Assembly (NCBI RefSeq): GCF_963665445.1
Contig: NZ_OY762276.1
Coordinates: 2,016,001-2,080,000, forward strand
DNA length: 64,000 nt
From: an uncultured Desulfobulbus sp.
GTDB taxonomy: Bacteria > Desulfobacterota > Desulfobulbia > Desulfobulbales > Desulfobulbaceae
Direction of reading: 5' to 3'
This document shows positions 17,016 through 26,530 of the stretch, in pieces. A program made the position numbers and the translations under genes. The notes below the pieces were generated by a model that searched no databases, was not told the DNA's origin, and saw only the letters and a program-made list of their open reading frames with translations. Each line of letters starts with the position of its first letter. The stretch's first letter is position 1.

Positions 17016-18479
17016 TTACTTTGGAACTTTATTTAAATCGATATTCAATGCCTTCGCCACACCTGCACCGTAGTCGGGGTCGGCCTTTAGGCAATTGCCG
17101 ATGTGTCGGATTTTGATCATCTCCGGTGCATCATCCATGGCCCGGGCTGTATTGCCAAAGAGGGCCTCCTGCTGCTCCTTGCTCATAAGGCGAAAAAGCT
17201 TGCCCGGTTGAGTATAGTAGTCACTGTCATCCTCACGAGCGTTCCAATGGGCTGCGGCACCGCTGAGTTCCAAAGGTGGTTCGGAGAAATCTGGCTGCTC
17301 CTGCCACTCACCATAGCTGTTGGGCTCGTAACTCAGGGTTGAACCATAATTGCCATCAACCCGCATCAGACCGTCACGGTGATAACTGTGAAAGGGGCAA
17401 CGGGCCCTGTTGACCGGAATGAGATGATGGTTGACACCTAATCGGTAACGTTGGGTATCGCCATAAGAAAAAAGCCTGCCTTGAAGCATCTTGTCAGGTG
17501 AAAAGCTGATTCCCGGCACTACGCTGGCCGGATTAAAAGCCGACTGCTCGACCTCGGCAAAATAATTTTCCGGGTTTTTGTTGAGTTCGAAATAACCCAC
17601 CTCAATCAGCGGAAAATCTTTTTTGTACCACACTTTGGTTAAATCAAACGGATTGTAGGGAAGTTTTGTGGCCTCCTCTTCGGTCATAATTTGGACAAAC
17701 ATCGTCCAGCGAGGAAAATCGCCATTCTCGATACTGTAGTAGAGGTCGCGTTGATTGCTTTCACGACATTTGCCAATAACAGCCTCAGCTTCTGCATCGG
17801 TGAGGTTTTTGATGCCCTGTTGAGTACGAAAATGGAATTTACACCAGTATCGTTCGTTTTTGGCGTTGATAAAGCTGAATGTGTGGCTACCGAACCCGTG
17901 CATATTGCGAAAGCTTGCCGGAATGCCACGGTCACTCATAACCACGGTCACTTGGTGCAAGGCCTCGGGCAGGGAAGTCCAGAAATCCCAGTTATTTTTC
18001 GCACTGCGGAGGTTGGTTCGAGGGTCACGATGGACGACATGGTTCAGGTCCGGAAATTTGAGCGGATCGCGTAAAAAGAAAACGGGTGTATTATTACCAA
18101 CCAGATCCCAGTTACCCTCTTCAGTGTAGAATTTAAGCGCAAACCCCCGAATATCCCGTTCCGCGTCTGCAGCACCACGTTCTCCGGCCACGGTGGAAAA
18201 TCGTGCAAACAATTCAGTTTTTTTGCCAATCTCAGAAAATATCTTAGCACGGGTGTATTGGGTAATATCGTGGGTTACAGTAAAGGTTCCATAAGCTCCG
18301 GAGCCCTTGGCGTGCATCCGGCGCTCGGGGATCACCTCTCTATCGAAATGAGCCATTTTTTCAAGGTACCACACGTCCTGTAGAAGTTGAGGACCACGAG
18401 GCCCGGCGGTCATAACGTTCTGATTGTCAGGTACCGGAGCCCCAGCGTTGGTGGTGAGATTTTTTTTGTTTTCGTCCAT
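17016..18479 (-). CDS. katA: Monofunctional haem catalase (small subunit)
   Basis: 487 residues from ATG 18479, which is preceded by ATGAGGAC; a longer frame from 18509 lacks an equally good site. It disproportionates hydrogen peroxide in the cytoplasm. The distal His is in [12 protein letters not shown] (~residue 56), the catalytic Asn in [10 protein letters not shown], and the proximal haem Tyr in [15 protein letters not shown]. Length and absence of a C-terminal flavodoxin-like domain fit the small-subunit class. It is the first gene of a catalase-rubrerythrin unit. A strong palindrome lies about 225 bp upstream, in the region shared with the divergent XRE-cupin gene. Confidence 0.96.
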   Translation of the reverse strand: MDENKKNLTTNAGAPVPDNQNVMTAGPRGPQLLQDVWYLEKMAHFDREVIPERRMHAKGSGAYGTFTVTHDITQYTRAKIFSEIGKKTELFARFSTVAGERGAADAERDIRGFALKFYTEEGNWDLVGNNTPVFFLRDPLKFPDLNHVVHRDPRTNLRSAKNNWDFWTSLPEALHQVTVVMSDRGIPASFRNMHGFGSHTFSFINAKNERYWCKFHFRTQQGIKNLTDAEAEAVIGKCRESNQRDLYYSIENGDFPRWTMFVQIMTEEEATKLPYNPFDLTKVWYKKDFPLIEVGYFELNKNPENYFAEVEQSAFNPASVVPGISFSPDKMLQGRLFSYGDTQRYRLGVNHHLIPVNRARCPFHSYHRDGLMRVDGNYGSTLSYEPNSYGEWQEQPDFSEPPLELSGAAAHWNAREDDSDYYTQPGKLFRLMSKEQQEALFGNTARAMDDAPEMIKIRHIGNCLKADPDYGAGVAKALNIDLNKVPK

Positions 18480-18843
18480 CAGTGCGTCCTCATGTAGTAT
18501 GGTTATCATTCACAGCTACGATAAAACTGCCAACCATCCGACTTCTCACGAACATTTTTCTCTGTATGTTGAATGTATGCCTAGATTGTGAATTTCATCC
18601 GTGGCAAAACATAGCAACATGATAAAGCTGATTATTTTCAGGCATGGCGGTGCCAGCATCCTTTCGATATCCCCCCTGAAAGGGAAGAAAATTTTCTTTA
18701 TATTGAGAATTTATTCTCAAAGAGGAAGCTGTGCCAAATTGTCAATTTTAGCATTCATTTTGTATAGCGTAGTATAAAATTTACGCAAAGCAATAAAATT
18801 CCCACGAATGACAAATATGTAACACGATAGGATTAGCCCGATT
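18480..18843. other. Divergent promoter region between katA and the XRE-cupin gene
   Basis: 364 bp with no gene. The half near the regulator (18690-18840) is AT-rich and contains the 8-2-8 palindrome at 18703-18720. Nothing else specific is seen. Confidence 0.6.
18703..18720. promoter_or_regulatory. 8-2-8 palindrome, candidate peroxide/Fur-type operator
   Basis: TTGAGAAT-TT-ATTCTCAA has perfect 8-bp arms. Size and AT-richness resemble Fur/PerR-superfamily boxes, and the site sits between peroxide-defence genes and a divergent regulator. The XRE-cupin protein itself is an equally possible ligand. Confidence 0.5.
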
Positions 18844-19371
18844 ATGTCAGACAATACACATTTTGATTTTTCAATCATTCGTACCCTCCGCTTAAAACGG
18901 GGGCTCACTGCTGAACATCTTGCTGAAAAGGCGGGATTAACGAGGGCAACGATAGCGAAGATAGAAAGCAGTGAAGGGAACCCAACGTTGGATACCATCA
19001 GGGCGCTGAGCAATGTTTTTCAACTGTCAGCAAGTGAACTTATCCGGCTGGCAGAAGTCGACCAGTGTGAAGAGCCCGAGATCAAATCCTTCCGAGATAA
19101 AGGGATGGATGTCGATCATATTTATTTCCCTGGATTCGAGATTTTCCATATTCGAGGAGGCGCCGGTCTCCATTACACCGCAAATCCAGAATTTCATGAA
19201 AATACGGCTGAAGTATGTCTGATTCTTTCAGGCAGGCTCAAAGTGAAGATTGCCGGACGGATTTATGAAATGGGGTCAGGTATGGCGATGCGATTCAAGG
19301 CGTTACAAGAGCATGAGTTTGAAATAATCGAAGATGCAGATTTTCTCATGATGCACCACAATTTAATGTAA
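18844..19371 (+). CDS. XRE-family regulator with cupin sensor domain
   Basis: 175 residues. An N-terminal lambda-repressor-type helix-turn-helix covers about residues 9-64 (LRLKRGLTAEHLAEKAGLTR followed by ATIAKIE and PTLDTIRALS). A C-terminal small cupin barrel follows (~100-172; ENTAEVCLILSGRLKVKIAG). Proteins of this layout sense small molecules and bind DNA as dimers. It is divergent from katA-rbr, so control of that pair or of itself is plausible. The effector is unknown. Confidence 0.85.
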   Translation: MSDNTHFDFSIIRTLRLKRGLTAEHLAEKAGLTRATIAKIESSEGNPTLDTIRALSNVFQLSASELIRLAEVDQCEEPEIKSFRDKGMDVDHIYFPGFEIFHIRGGAGLHYTANPEFHENTAEVCLILSGRLKVKIAGRIYEMGSGMAMRFKALQEHEFEIIEDADFLMMHHNLM

Positions 19372-19623
19372 CTTGAAAATTTCGAAATCATCTCTATAAA
19401 AAGTGGCCTCGTTTTTTTTGGACAGAAGCCGATGGGGGCAGATAAGATTGATACTGGCAGCCCCAGCCTATTTTACGTTGACAGGGCTTGAGACTATTCC
19501 TGAAAGTATCCCAGGCTGTCGAAATCCATCTGCAGTACCACAGAGCCAACTCAATGAAAATACCATCAAGACAAGTGAGTTTGTACTCCACCGATTCAAA
19601 TAGGGCCCCTGAATATTTCCCGT

Positions 19624-20371
19624 TCATTGGGGCGCCATTAAACGGACCATGAAAATAGTAGCCACCCCGAGCACAATGAGGGGCAACTCGATCAGTAAAC
19701 TTCGCATCCCTCCGGTATCACGTCTCCCGGGGACGAGGTCGGCCAGGGCAATATAAATAAAGCTAGCGGCTGAGAGTGATAGCATGAAGGGTACCAGCTG
19801 CTGGATGACAGGTAAAAGGAAATAGGTCAGTAGTGCCCCGGGTAACGCAGCGAGACTGGACATGCCGTTCCAGATCAGGGCCCGAGTTCGCGAGTAACCG
19901 CTTTCCAGGAGAATGGCAAAATCACCCACCTCCTGGGGGACCTCATGTGCAATTACGGCAACGGCCGTGGCTATGCCCAGAGAGACAGATCCTGAAAAAG
20001 CGACGGCAATGGCGACACCATCGACAAAATTGTGGACCGAATCTCCGATAAGAATCATAGCGCCGGCCCGGGAGTGTACCTCGCAAGGATGCTCGTGGCA
20101 ATGACGCCATAGGGCTACTTTTTCCAGTACATAAAAAAAGAATAATCCCAAACAACACAGTCAACAGTACGGAAGGATAGACTAGACGCTCCAAAGCATG
20201 TGGAATCATGCCGATAAAGGCAGCCCCCAGGAGTGTACCGATTGCATAGGGGAGGAGAACTCCGGTAACCTGGCGTAGCCGGTTGTCCCGCAAGAGCAGT
20301 AACCATGCAGCGCCAGCAACTGAAAAAATCGAGCCCAGCAGGGTGAACAACACAATCAAGGTCAGTATCAT
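19624..20371 (-). pseudogene. ZIP-family metal transporter, frameshifted
   Basis: Two overlapping frames make one ZIP protein. The N-terminal frame from ATG 20371 gives three hydrophobic segments up to about 20140 (LLPYAIGTLLGAAFIGMIPH). The C-terminal frame gives the rest to the stop at 19624. It includes the metal-binding helices DSVHNFVDGVAIAVAFSGS (HN..DG) and AHEVPQEVGDF (HE..QE). The switch point is a run of seven A on the plus strand (20133-20139), where one base too many separates LFGIILF from FYVLEK. This is either an inactivating indel, ribosomal slippage on the T7 tract of the mRNA, or a sequence error. All catalytic motifs are intact. The start overlaps the stop of the radical SAM gene by four bases. 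Confidence 0.8.
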
Positions 20372-21342
20372 GCCGAGCCCCCTTTGTTTCTGGAAAATCG
20401 TCGCAGATAAAAGGTATGGCCCTCATAAAAGGCGACGGCCAGATCACCCCGCTGCAGCAGCCGATCCACCACCTGCCACGAAGCCTCGGTGCGGGCAAGC
20501 AGTGCCTGCACCGCTTCGGCTCGCATCGGATGCACGGCAGTGATGCTCAGCAGGTCGCGCTCAGCATTGCCGGTCGATGCAAAATCATCGCCTTCATAGC
20601 CGATAAGATACTCCACCCGATCCAGCCGTTCTTCGAGGAGCTGATATATTCGGTTGAGTGTCGTCTCGTCCGGGGCGCGAACCGACGAGTCCATCGGCGG
20701 CCGGGTAGGAATGCTGAGATATGCACACTGCGGTTTGATTTCCTCAAGGAACCTCGCCACATGTCGCATGCACGAGTCTTGGTCGTTAAGCCCTTGGACC
20801 AGCATGGTCTCGGTCACAAGAATACCGGAAAAGCTCCGGTTAAAGGCGCGAATCCCGTCAAGTATTCGCTCAAGCTCCATGGTAGGATGAGGACAGTTAA
20901 TTCGGCGCCAGACCGTTTTATCGACCGCGTCGACCTTAACCGAAATCCAATCGACCTGAGACAACGCTTCCTGCACTTCTTCACGCCACAACAGGGAGCT
21001 GTTGGTAATTACGCCTACAGGGGGTCCCAAGGACTTCAATTGGCTGATCGTTTCGCCCAACCGGCTGTCTAGGGTGGGTTCTCCATCCGGCACAAAGGTC
21101 AGATAATCGACCGGCTCTTGTTGAACGTGCAGTTGTTCCAGCCGGGTGCGCACCTCCTCCACCATCTGTTCAGGGGCATGGAAGGGACACCGATTTGCCA
21201 TAAGCTTGGTGGTGGGGCCTACCTGACAGTAGAGGCAGGCGTAGGTGCAATGTTTGGCTGGGATGTTATTTATCCCCAAACTTTTCCCGAGCCGGCGTGA
21301 AGGCACAGGGCCAAAGGTATAGCAAGTTTCTCCAGTCGACAT
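20368..21342 (-). CDS. Radical SAM protein (Fe-S oxidoreductase type)
   Basis: 324 residues. The cluster motif is C32-x3-C36-x2-C39 (KHCTYACLYCQ), preceded by GPVPSRRLGKSLGIN, a hallmark of a conserved stand-alone radical SAM family with unknown substrate. Other landmarks are FVPDGEPTLD (the GGE-like SAM-binding region) and YLSIPTRPPMDSSVRAP. It is translationally coupled to the ZIP transporter gene downstream. No pathway can be assigned. Confidence 0.85.
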   Translation of the reverse strand: MSTGETCYTFGPVPSRRLGKSLGINNIPAKHCTYACLYCQVGPTTKLMANRCPFHAPEQMVEEVRTRLEQLHVQQEPVDYLTFVPDGEPTLDSRLGETISQLKSLGPPVGVITNSSLLWREEVQEALSQVDWISVKVDAVDKTVWRRINCPHPTMELERILDGIRAFNRSFSGILVTETMLVQGLNDQDSCMRHVARFLEEIKPQCAYLSIPTRPPMDSSVRAPDETTLNRIYQLLEERLDRVEYLIGYEGDDFASTGNAERDLLSITAVHPMRAEAVQALLARTEASWQVVDRLLQRGDLAVAFYEGHTFYLRRFSRNKGGSA

Positions 21343-21392
21343 TTCGTTCCTCCGTGACGCTACGGTGACATCAGCGACTAAACCATTTCAAA

Positions 21393-22157
21393 TTAAAACG
21401 AGTTGGTGCAATGCAGGGCATTTTTAAGATCTGCCCACAAATTCTGCGGACGAGGCTCTTTCCCGTTAACATCTTTACAGACTTGTTGATAATCCCCAGG
21501 CATATCAATTTCGTACCATGGTTGATTGTCTATCGAGACAGCCTTGATGCGTTCCGTATCAATAACCGAACCATAAATGAAGGGAGGAAATTTATCGACA
21601 TGACCAAGGTTAATTTGGCGAATCAGTTCTTTTCTCAATACCCGCGCTGCATTCTGGCTGAACTTACAGACCTGCACGCTCTCGGCATCGGCGTCGACCG
21701 CGGCGATATCCTTACCAATACCGGCAACAAAGCCTTGACGTAACCGAATATTCATCTCCCCATCGGCGAGGATCTTATCAGAATCCACGAGGAGAGCATT
21801 TGGATGCTCCTCGGCAAGTAATTTTCGAAGGGACGACGCTCCAAAAATCACATCCGAATTTAACAGCATGAAATCAGAGTCGAGGCACTCCCGCGCCAAA
21901 TACAGTGAATACAGGCTGTTCGTGGTGAGATAATCAGGATTATGAATGTAACGAATATCCGGTCCGGCAATCTGTTCCAGAAGTTCGGCGGCAAAACCGT
22001 TGACAATTGTTATATCGGAAATGCCGTTTTTCCTGAGGAGGGAGAGTAAATATTCAAGGATCGTCGTTCTGCCGAAGGGGAGCAAGCACTTGGGCTTCTT
22101 TCTCGACAATGGCATCATTCTGACGCTCCTGCCCGCGGCTAAAATTATTGCCTTCAT
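21393..22157 (-). CDS. Sugar/phosphocholine-type nucleotidyltransferase
   Basis: 254 residues. The N-terminal signature LAAGRSVRMMPLSRKKPKCL is the nucleotide-binding loop and catalytic Lys of the GlmU/LicC/RmlA-like fold. SDFMLLNSDVIF holds the metal-binding Asp, and YEIDMPGDYQQV near residue 220 the second. It should form a CDP- or other NDP-activated head group from a phosphorylated alcohol or sugar. It lies beside an LtaS-like phosphotransferase, so a role in phosphate-decorated glycan synthesis is plausible. Substrate unknown. Confidence 0.75.
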   Translation of the reverse strand: MKAIILAAGRSVRMMPLSRKKPKCLLPFGRTTILEYLLSLLRKNGISDITIVNGFAAELLEQIAGPDIRYIHNPDYLTTNSLYSLYLARECLDSDFMLLNSDVIFGASSLRKLLAEEHPNALLVDSDKILADGEMNIRLRQGFVAGIGKDIAAVDADAESVQVCKFSQNAARVLRKELIRQINLGHVDKFPPFIYGSVIDTERIKAVSIDNQPWYEIDMPGDYQQVCKDVNGKEPRPQNLWADLKNALHCTNSF

Positions 22158-22311
22158 CTGTAGCCTTTTTTCAAATAGTGGTGGACTCGTACATGCCAGA
22201 GCCTAGGTTGTTCCATATCGTGCATTCAGTCTCTTGCGAAGCAAAAAATGTCGTATCCTGGGCTTATTACGAGAATGACAATAATTTTTAATTAAAATAA
22301 TTTTTATCCTA

Positions 22312-24423
22312 TCAAGGTTTCCGTCGACAGTGTTTTTCCAATTGAGAGAGAGGAACAATCCGTAACGGATTATCGGATATTGAAGTTTTATCAAACGATC
22401 TATCAATGGAAACAACGCCATATCTCAGGTTCGTTGACCGCAACGGAACTACGCATTCGTATGCATAGTCAGCAATCTTTGAATAATCTTGAGCCATTCG
22501 AATCAATCCCTTAACAATATCAGGAAAATGCGAGGAGACATCCTCTTTCTGCAGAATATCTTCAGATCGGTAGAGCAAAGGCTCCCCTCTTTTCGGTATG
22601 AAAATCGAAAAATTATCGACCTCCATCCCAAAATTTCCGTTCTTGATATTGATGGCTCTCCGCTGGGTGCTTGAAGCAAACAACGAATGCCCCATGAATC
22701 TATTATCCTGACAGATTCCCGCCATATGCAACAGAGTCGGTGCAAGATCGATATGGCTGGCGGGAACGTCGATGCGTCCCTGTTTCATCAAGGGATGTTG
22801 CGCGTGGATCACGAGTGGAACCCAGTTGGTTTCGTGGCGGGTGTTTTCCCATCCAGTCACTTTACCGCGCTCACCCAGATCTATTCCGTGATCTCCGGTA
22901 ATGATGAAGACCGTGTTTGCATACCAGGGTTCATTTTTCACCGATTCGAAAAATTCACGAATGACATCGTCATCGTATCGCATGGTATTCGTAATTTTTC
23001 TTCTCAGGTCTGTCCCCTGATACAGGTAAAATCCAGGTTCAGGTGAATCGAAAGGCATGTGGTTGGAAATAAGAAATGCCGTCAGGACAAAAGGCGCTCC
23101 CCGCTGCGCCTTTTCCTTGAGATATTTGGCTGCGGATCGCATGATCTGCCGGTCTTCTTCCTTGTCTGCTTTGTCGTAGTACACGAAATCGTACCACTGG
23201 GACAGCCATCGCCGTTGGTTGTCCCAATCCGGATCCGAACCGCTGAAAAATGCCGCATGATATCCGTGCTGTCTGAGCAGGGATGCATAACTGTCGAGTT
23301 TGGTGCGGGTAAATGATCGGGCCACCGTCTTCCGCGAATGCGGCAGCAGTCCCGTGTGCAGGGCCATAAAAGAAAAGATAGTGGGCTGTCCGTTGGAAAT
23401 GAACCTGGTGTAATAGGATGAGTGCTCCGAGGTAGCCAGCGAACGAATGAAAGGAGTCGTCTCCACTTCTTCGTTCGGATTCAATAGGGGCATATTCATC
23501 GCCCGGAACGTCTCAATGGAAATAATGACGAAATTCCATGGAGTTTTGCCAAAGGAGGGACACAGCCCTTCCATCCTTTTGGCAAGAGGATCGGATTCGC
23601 TTGTGAAGTGCCACCCTTTCTGGGTATTGACAGCGCTCCACAAGCCGCCGACCCGCCGGCTTCTCTCGGCAATATCCGTGAAGTCCGTCTTGGGGGCACA
23701 TGCATCGCGAAGGCTTTCGGCAAGCACGATCACCACCGGCGCCACTTTATACTGTCGGTTTTTGGAGCCAAACAGGGATGTGCGCAGGAAAAACGGAACA
23801 ACAACGAAGACCAATCCTACCACGACAGTGGCCACAACCACTATTCTTCTTGGAATCTTGATGTTGACTCTTCGGATGATGACAGTCGAAAGAACGAAAA
23901 AAATCAGCGGAACAAGGAATAAGAAAACAGCGCCGTAGGATCCGCCCACGTCATCTCGGATTGCGTGATGAATTGACAGGGGAATGCCACTCACTGTAGT
24001 GTAGGTGAAAATATAATCGATCGAGAGATGCATCCCCAAAAAACGAAGAATCTCGTTGTCGATCTGGGTAACTATCAGCGTTACGGCGAGCACCATCACA
24101 TAGACCCAGAGAACCCACAACCGCACTCGCTGTCGACCAATGGCCGCGACGAACAGCATCGGAACGGAAACCAGAGAAATTCCGTAACAGGAATAAAAGA
24201 GTGCATGTGGCAGATAATTTGACAAATCGAGCACATAAGGAATTCCATAGGGCGTGTTTCGCAGGAACAGGGCGAGTTGCAAGGCGACTCCGCAAAATAA
24301 CGCATTGATATAGATCAAGCCGAACGTCTCCGGCCCAGGATCGATAGCCCCCCCGCCTCTGCCAGGTCGCCCCCCTTTTCTCACCTGATACGATTGAAAC
24401 AGTCCCGCATTCATCGACGACAT
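22312..24423 (-). CDS. LtaS-like membrane phosphoglycerol transferase / sulfatase-fold protein
   Basis: 703 residues. About five membrane segments lie in roughly residues 30-215, followed by an extracytoplasmic alkaline-phosphatase-fold domain. Metal and nucleophile sites can be placed: Glu in FVIISIETF (~300), a Thr in SNGQPTIFSF (~352, nucleophile position of LtaS/EptA-type enzymes), and Asp-His in FIITGDHGID (~515). The family moves phosphoglycerol or phosphoethanolamine from a lipid onto a polymer or lipid A on the outer face of the inner membrane. In a Gram-negative setting OpgB- or EptA-like roles are as likely as a teichoic one. GAGG precedes the ATG. Confidence 0.8.
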   Translation of the reverse strand: MSSMNAGLFQSYQVRKGGRPGRGGGAIDPGPETFGLIYINALFCGVALQLALFLRNTPYGIPYVLDLSNYLPHALFYSCYGISLVSVPMLFVAAIGRQRVRLWVLWVYVMVLAVTLIVTQIDNEILRFLGMHLSIDYIFTYTTVSGIPLSIHHAIRDDVGGSYGAVFLFLVPLIFFVLSTVIIRRVNIKIPRRIVVVATVVVGLVFVVVPFFLRTSLFGSKNRQYKVAPVVIVLAESLRDACAPKTDFTDIAERSRRVGGLWSAVNTQKGWHFTSESDPLAKRMEGLCPSFGKTPWNFVIISIETFRAMNMPLLNPNEEVETTPFIRSLATSEHSSYYTRFISNGQPTIFSFMALHTGLLPHSRKTVARSFTRTKLDSYASLLRQHGYHAAFFSGSDPDWDNQRRWLSQWYDFVYYDKADKEEDRQIMRSAAKYLKEKAQRGAPFVLTAFLISNHMPFDSPEPGFYLYQGTDLRRKITNTMRYDDDVIREFFESVKNEPWYANTVFIITGDHGIDLGERGKVTGWENTRHETNWVPLVIHAQHPLMKQGRIDVPASHIDLAPTLLHMAGICQDNRFMGHSLFASSTQRRAINIKNGNFGMEVDNFSIFIPKRGEPLLYRSEDILQKEDVSSHFPDIVKGLIRMAQDYSKIADYAYECVVPLRSTNLRYGVVSIDRSFDKTSISDNPLRIVPLSQLEKHCRRKP

Positions 24424-24944
24424 CCAGCCTCAGCTTGCCGATAAACATCCATGGTCTATCGACAACGACAGTTAAAGGAAACACTCTTGGTGCAACGACG
24501 TTAGTCGGATAACAACGTAAATGAAGATTACCACCACAACTCGACTAAAATAATGCGATCTCTCTCCTCGGTCGAGAAGATACCCGGGTGGTCCGTCATT
24601 GCTCGGATCGATCCGCAATTTCGATATCATTCACAAATGAATAAGAGCGATCTCAAAACAGAACCTTGAACTAAGATTCTGTGGTCATCACACTCCCAAA
24701 ATCTTGCCGAGCGTTACATTCCGGGTTGTGGAGGAGCCAGAGATGTCAGTATAAGGACAGAATAACGTAAAATGCCAAATCTTTGCCCCCCTTGCCTCGT
24801 CCATCAGGCCCTGCGGCATTCGGCACACAAGCCCAGGTTTGCGGATAACGGCAGTACTTCCGGCCACCTGACGGCAGTTGGCGGAACACACGCCGCGAGG
24901 ATATATACAAGGCATCCCTCTTCCTTCATCGACCATGGCGTTCA
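24424..24944. other. Gene-free divergent region
   Basis: 521 bp between the LtaS-like gene and the flippase gene, which point away from each other. No coding sequence, tRNA or strong hairpin is recognised. The presumed promoters are not identifiable by eye. Confidence 0.6.
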
Positions 24945-26480
24945 ATGCACATCCCTTCCAACACCCACTCGGATCTGAGTCCATCACGTCACACGACCAT
25001 TGCCCGAGGCGCGGTCGTCAACATTCTCGGTTCATGTGGCAAGGTCCTCATCCCTGTCTACTTCATCCTCATTACCAGACTGTTCGGTCCCGCCACCATG
25101 GGGGTGTATTACATGGCCTTTGTCGTCATCGATATTGCCCTTACCCTCACTGTTTCCGGCTTTAACGACGGCATCCTCTTGTATTGCTCCCGCTATGCCG
25201 ACGATAGCAGGGATGAAGAAAAATTTTACCGCATCCTCGCCAACGGCTTTCTCCTGACTCTGGGGCTTGCGGCGCTGCTCGTTGCCGGCTGTCATTTCTG
25301 GGGTCTTGGGCTGCTCAGAGCACGCTACCCGCAACCGGGTTTTATCGAGACGTTGCAGGTGATGTCGCTGGCTATCCCCTTCTCCGTGCTGTCAACCGTG
25401 GTCATTGCCGCCACCAAATCACGGATGAACATGAAATGGGACGCGCTGCTCAATGGCTTTCTCCGCCCCCTGCTCCTGATCCTCTTCGCCCTTGTTGCCC
25501 TCACGGCTGGGAACAGCGGCCTGCGGCAACTGGCACAGGGCTACCTGGCCACAAGCATCGTTCTCACATTCGCCGCCGTGGCCGTGTACCGGAGGTATTT
25601 TTCCCTGCCGAAGCTCCTCTTCGCTTTTCGCCATTTTCGCCTGGAGAGGGGGTTGCTGGCCTTTGTCATCCCGCAGAACCTCAACCGCACCTTCAACACC
25701 TTCGTCACCAACCTCGACGTACTCATGCTCGGTTATTTCGGTCTCAAGCCCGAGGCCATCGGCTTTTACGGAATCGGCGCACAAGTCGTTCGCAATATCC
25801 GTGAGATAAAGCTGGCCTTCGCCGGATCCTACGCACCTGTCATCGTGCGGCAGCATCAAGCCGGAGACAACGTCGGCATGGGGGCTACCATGACCACCGT
25901 ATCACGCTGGATCATCAGCATCGCCTTGCCGGTGGCCATCGTCATCGGTATCCTGCGCCAGGATATCCTCCTCCTTTTTCACGCCACGTTCACCTCAACC
26001 GCGTCTTTCATGCTTTTCCTCCTGATCCCCCCGCTGTTGAGCTGCAGTTTCGGACTTGCCGGAAATATTGTGGTCATGACCGGTTACTCCCTGGTCAATC
26101 TCGGCAATTCCGTGCTCGTTGCCGCCAGCACCCTCATGTTCAACGCCCTGCTGATCCCGCGCTTCGGGCTGATGGGGGCGGCGATGGCGACCATGCTCGC
26201 TTCCGTCTTGATCACACTGCTCCAACTGGTCGAGGCCCGCTACCTGATTGGTGTGCGGATCGACTGGCCGCGGCTCAAGGCGCCATACCTGGCGGTGCTG
26301 CCCGCGGCACTTCTCCTCGCAGTCCTGCCCCCCACCGCAGAACTCACGCAGCGCCTTGTTCAGACAACCCTTTGTATCGGAGTTTACGCCGCTCTGCTGG
26401 CCCGGCTCAGCCCTGATAAGGCCTACCGGCAGGCACTCGTCAACATTTTCACCCGATCTCCCAGGGAACGGGCGCAATGA
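24945..26480 (+). CDS. Wzx/MATE-like polysaccharide flippase
   Basis: 511 residues with about 14 hydrophobic segments, the size and pattern of lipid-linked oligosaccharide flippases of the MVF superfamily. ITRLFGPATMGVYYMAFVVI is the usual second-helix region, and LIPRFGLMGAAMATMLASVL the penultimate conserved one. It would turn an undecaprenyl-linked glycan across the inner membrane. It is the only plus-strand gene in a run of glycan genes, convergent with the CDP-glycerol-type polymerase gene. No RBS is obvious before ATG 24945. Confidence 0.82.
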   Translation: MHIPSNTHSDLSPSRHTTIARGAVVNILGSCGKVLIPVYFILITRLFGPATMGVYYMAFVVIDIALTLTVSGFNDGILLYCSRYADDSRDEEKFYRILANGFLLTLGLAALLVAGCHFWGLGLLRARYPQPGFIETLQVMSLAIPFSVLSTVVIAATKSRMNMKWDALLNGFLRPLLLILFALVALTAGNSGLRQLAQGYLATSIVLTFAAVAVYRRYFSLPKLLFAFRHFRLERGLLAFVIPQNLNRTFNTFVTNLDVLMLGYFGLKPEAIGFYGIGAQVVRNIREIKLAFAGSYAPVIVRQHQAGDNVGMGATMTTVSRWIISIALPVAIVIGILRQDILLLFHATFTSTASFMLFLLIPPLLSCSFGLAGNIVVMTGYSLVNLGNSVLVAASTLMFNALLIPRFGLMGAAMATMLASVLITLLQLVEARYLIGVRIDWPRLKAPYLAVLPAALLLAVLPPTAELTQRLVQTTLCIGVYAALLARLSPDKAYRQALVNIFTRSPRERAQ

Positions 26481-26530
26481 CCGACAACCCGTCAATGCCC
26501 CCGGAAGGCGACTCACGAAGAGAGCCCCGT

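Noticed and set aside
19394..19627. 77-codon minus-strand frame after the ZIP gene
   Set aside because: No RBS, no recognised family, and atypical composition. Left as intergenic.
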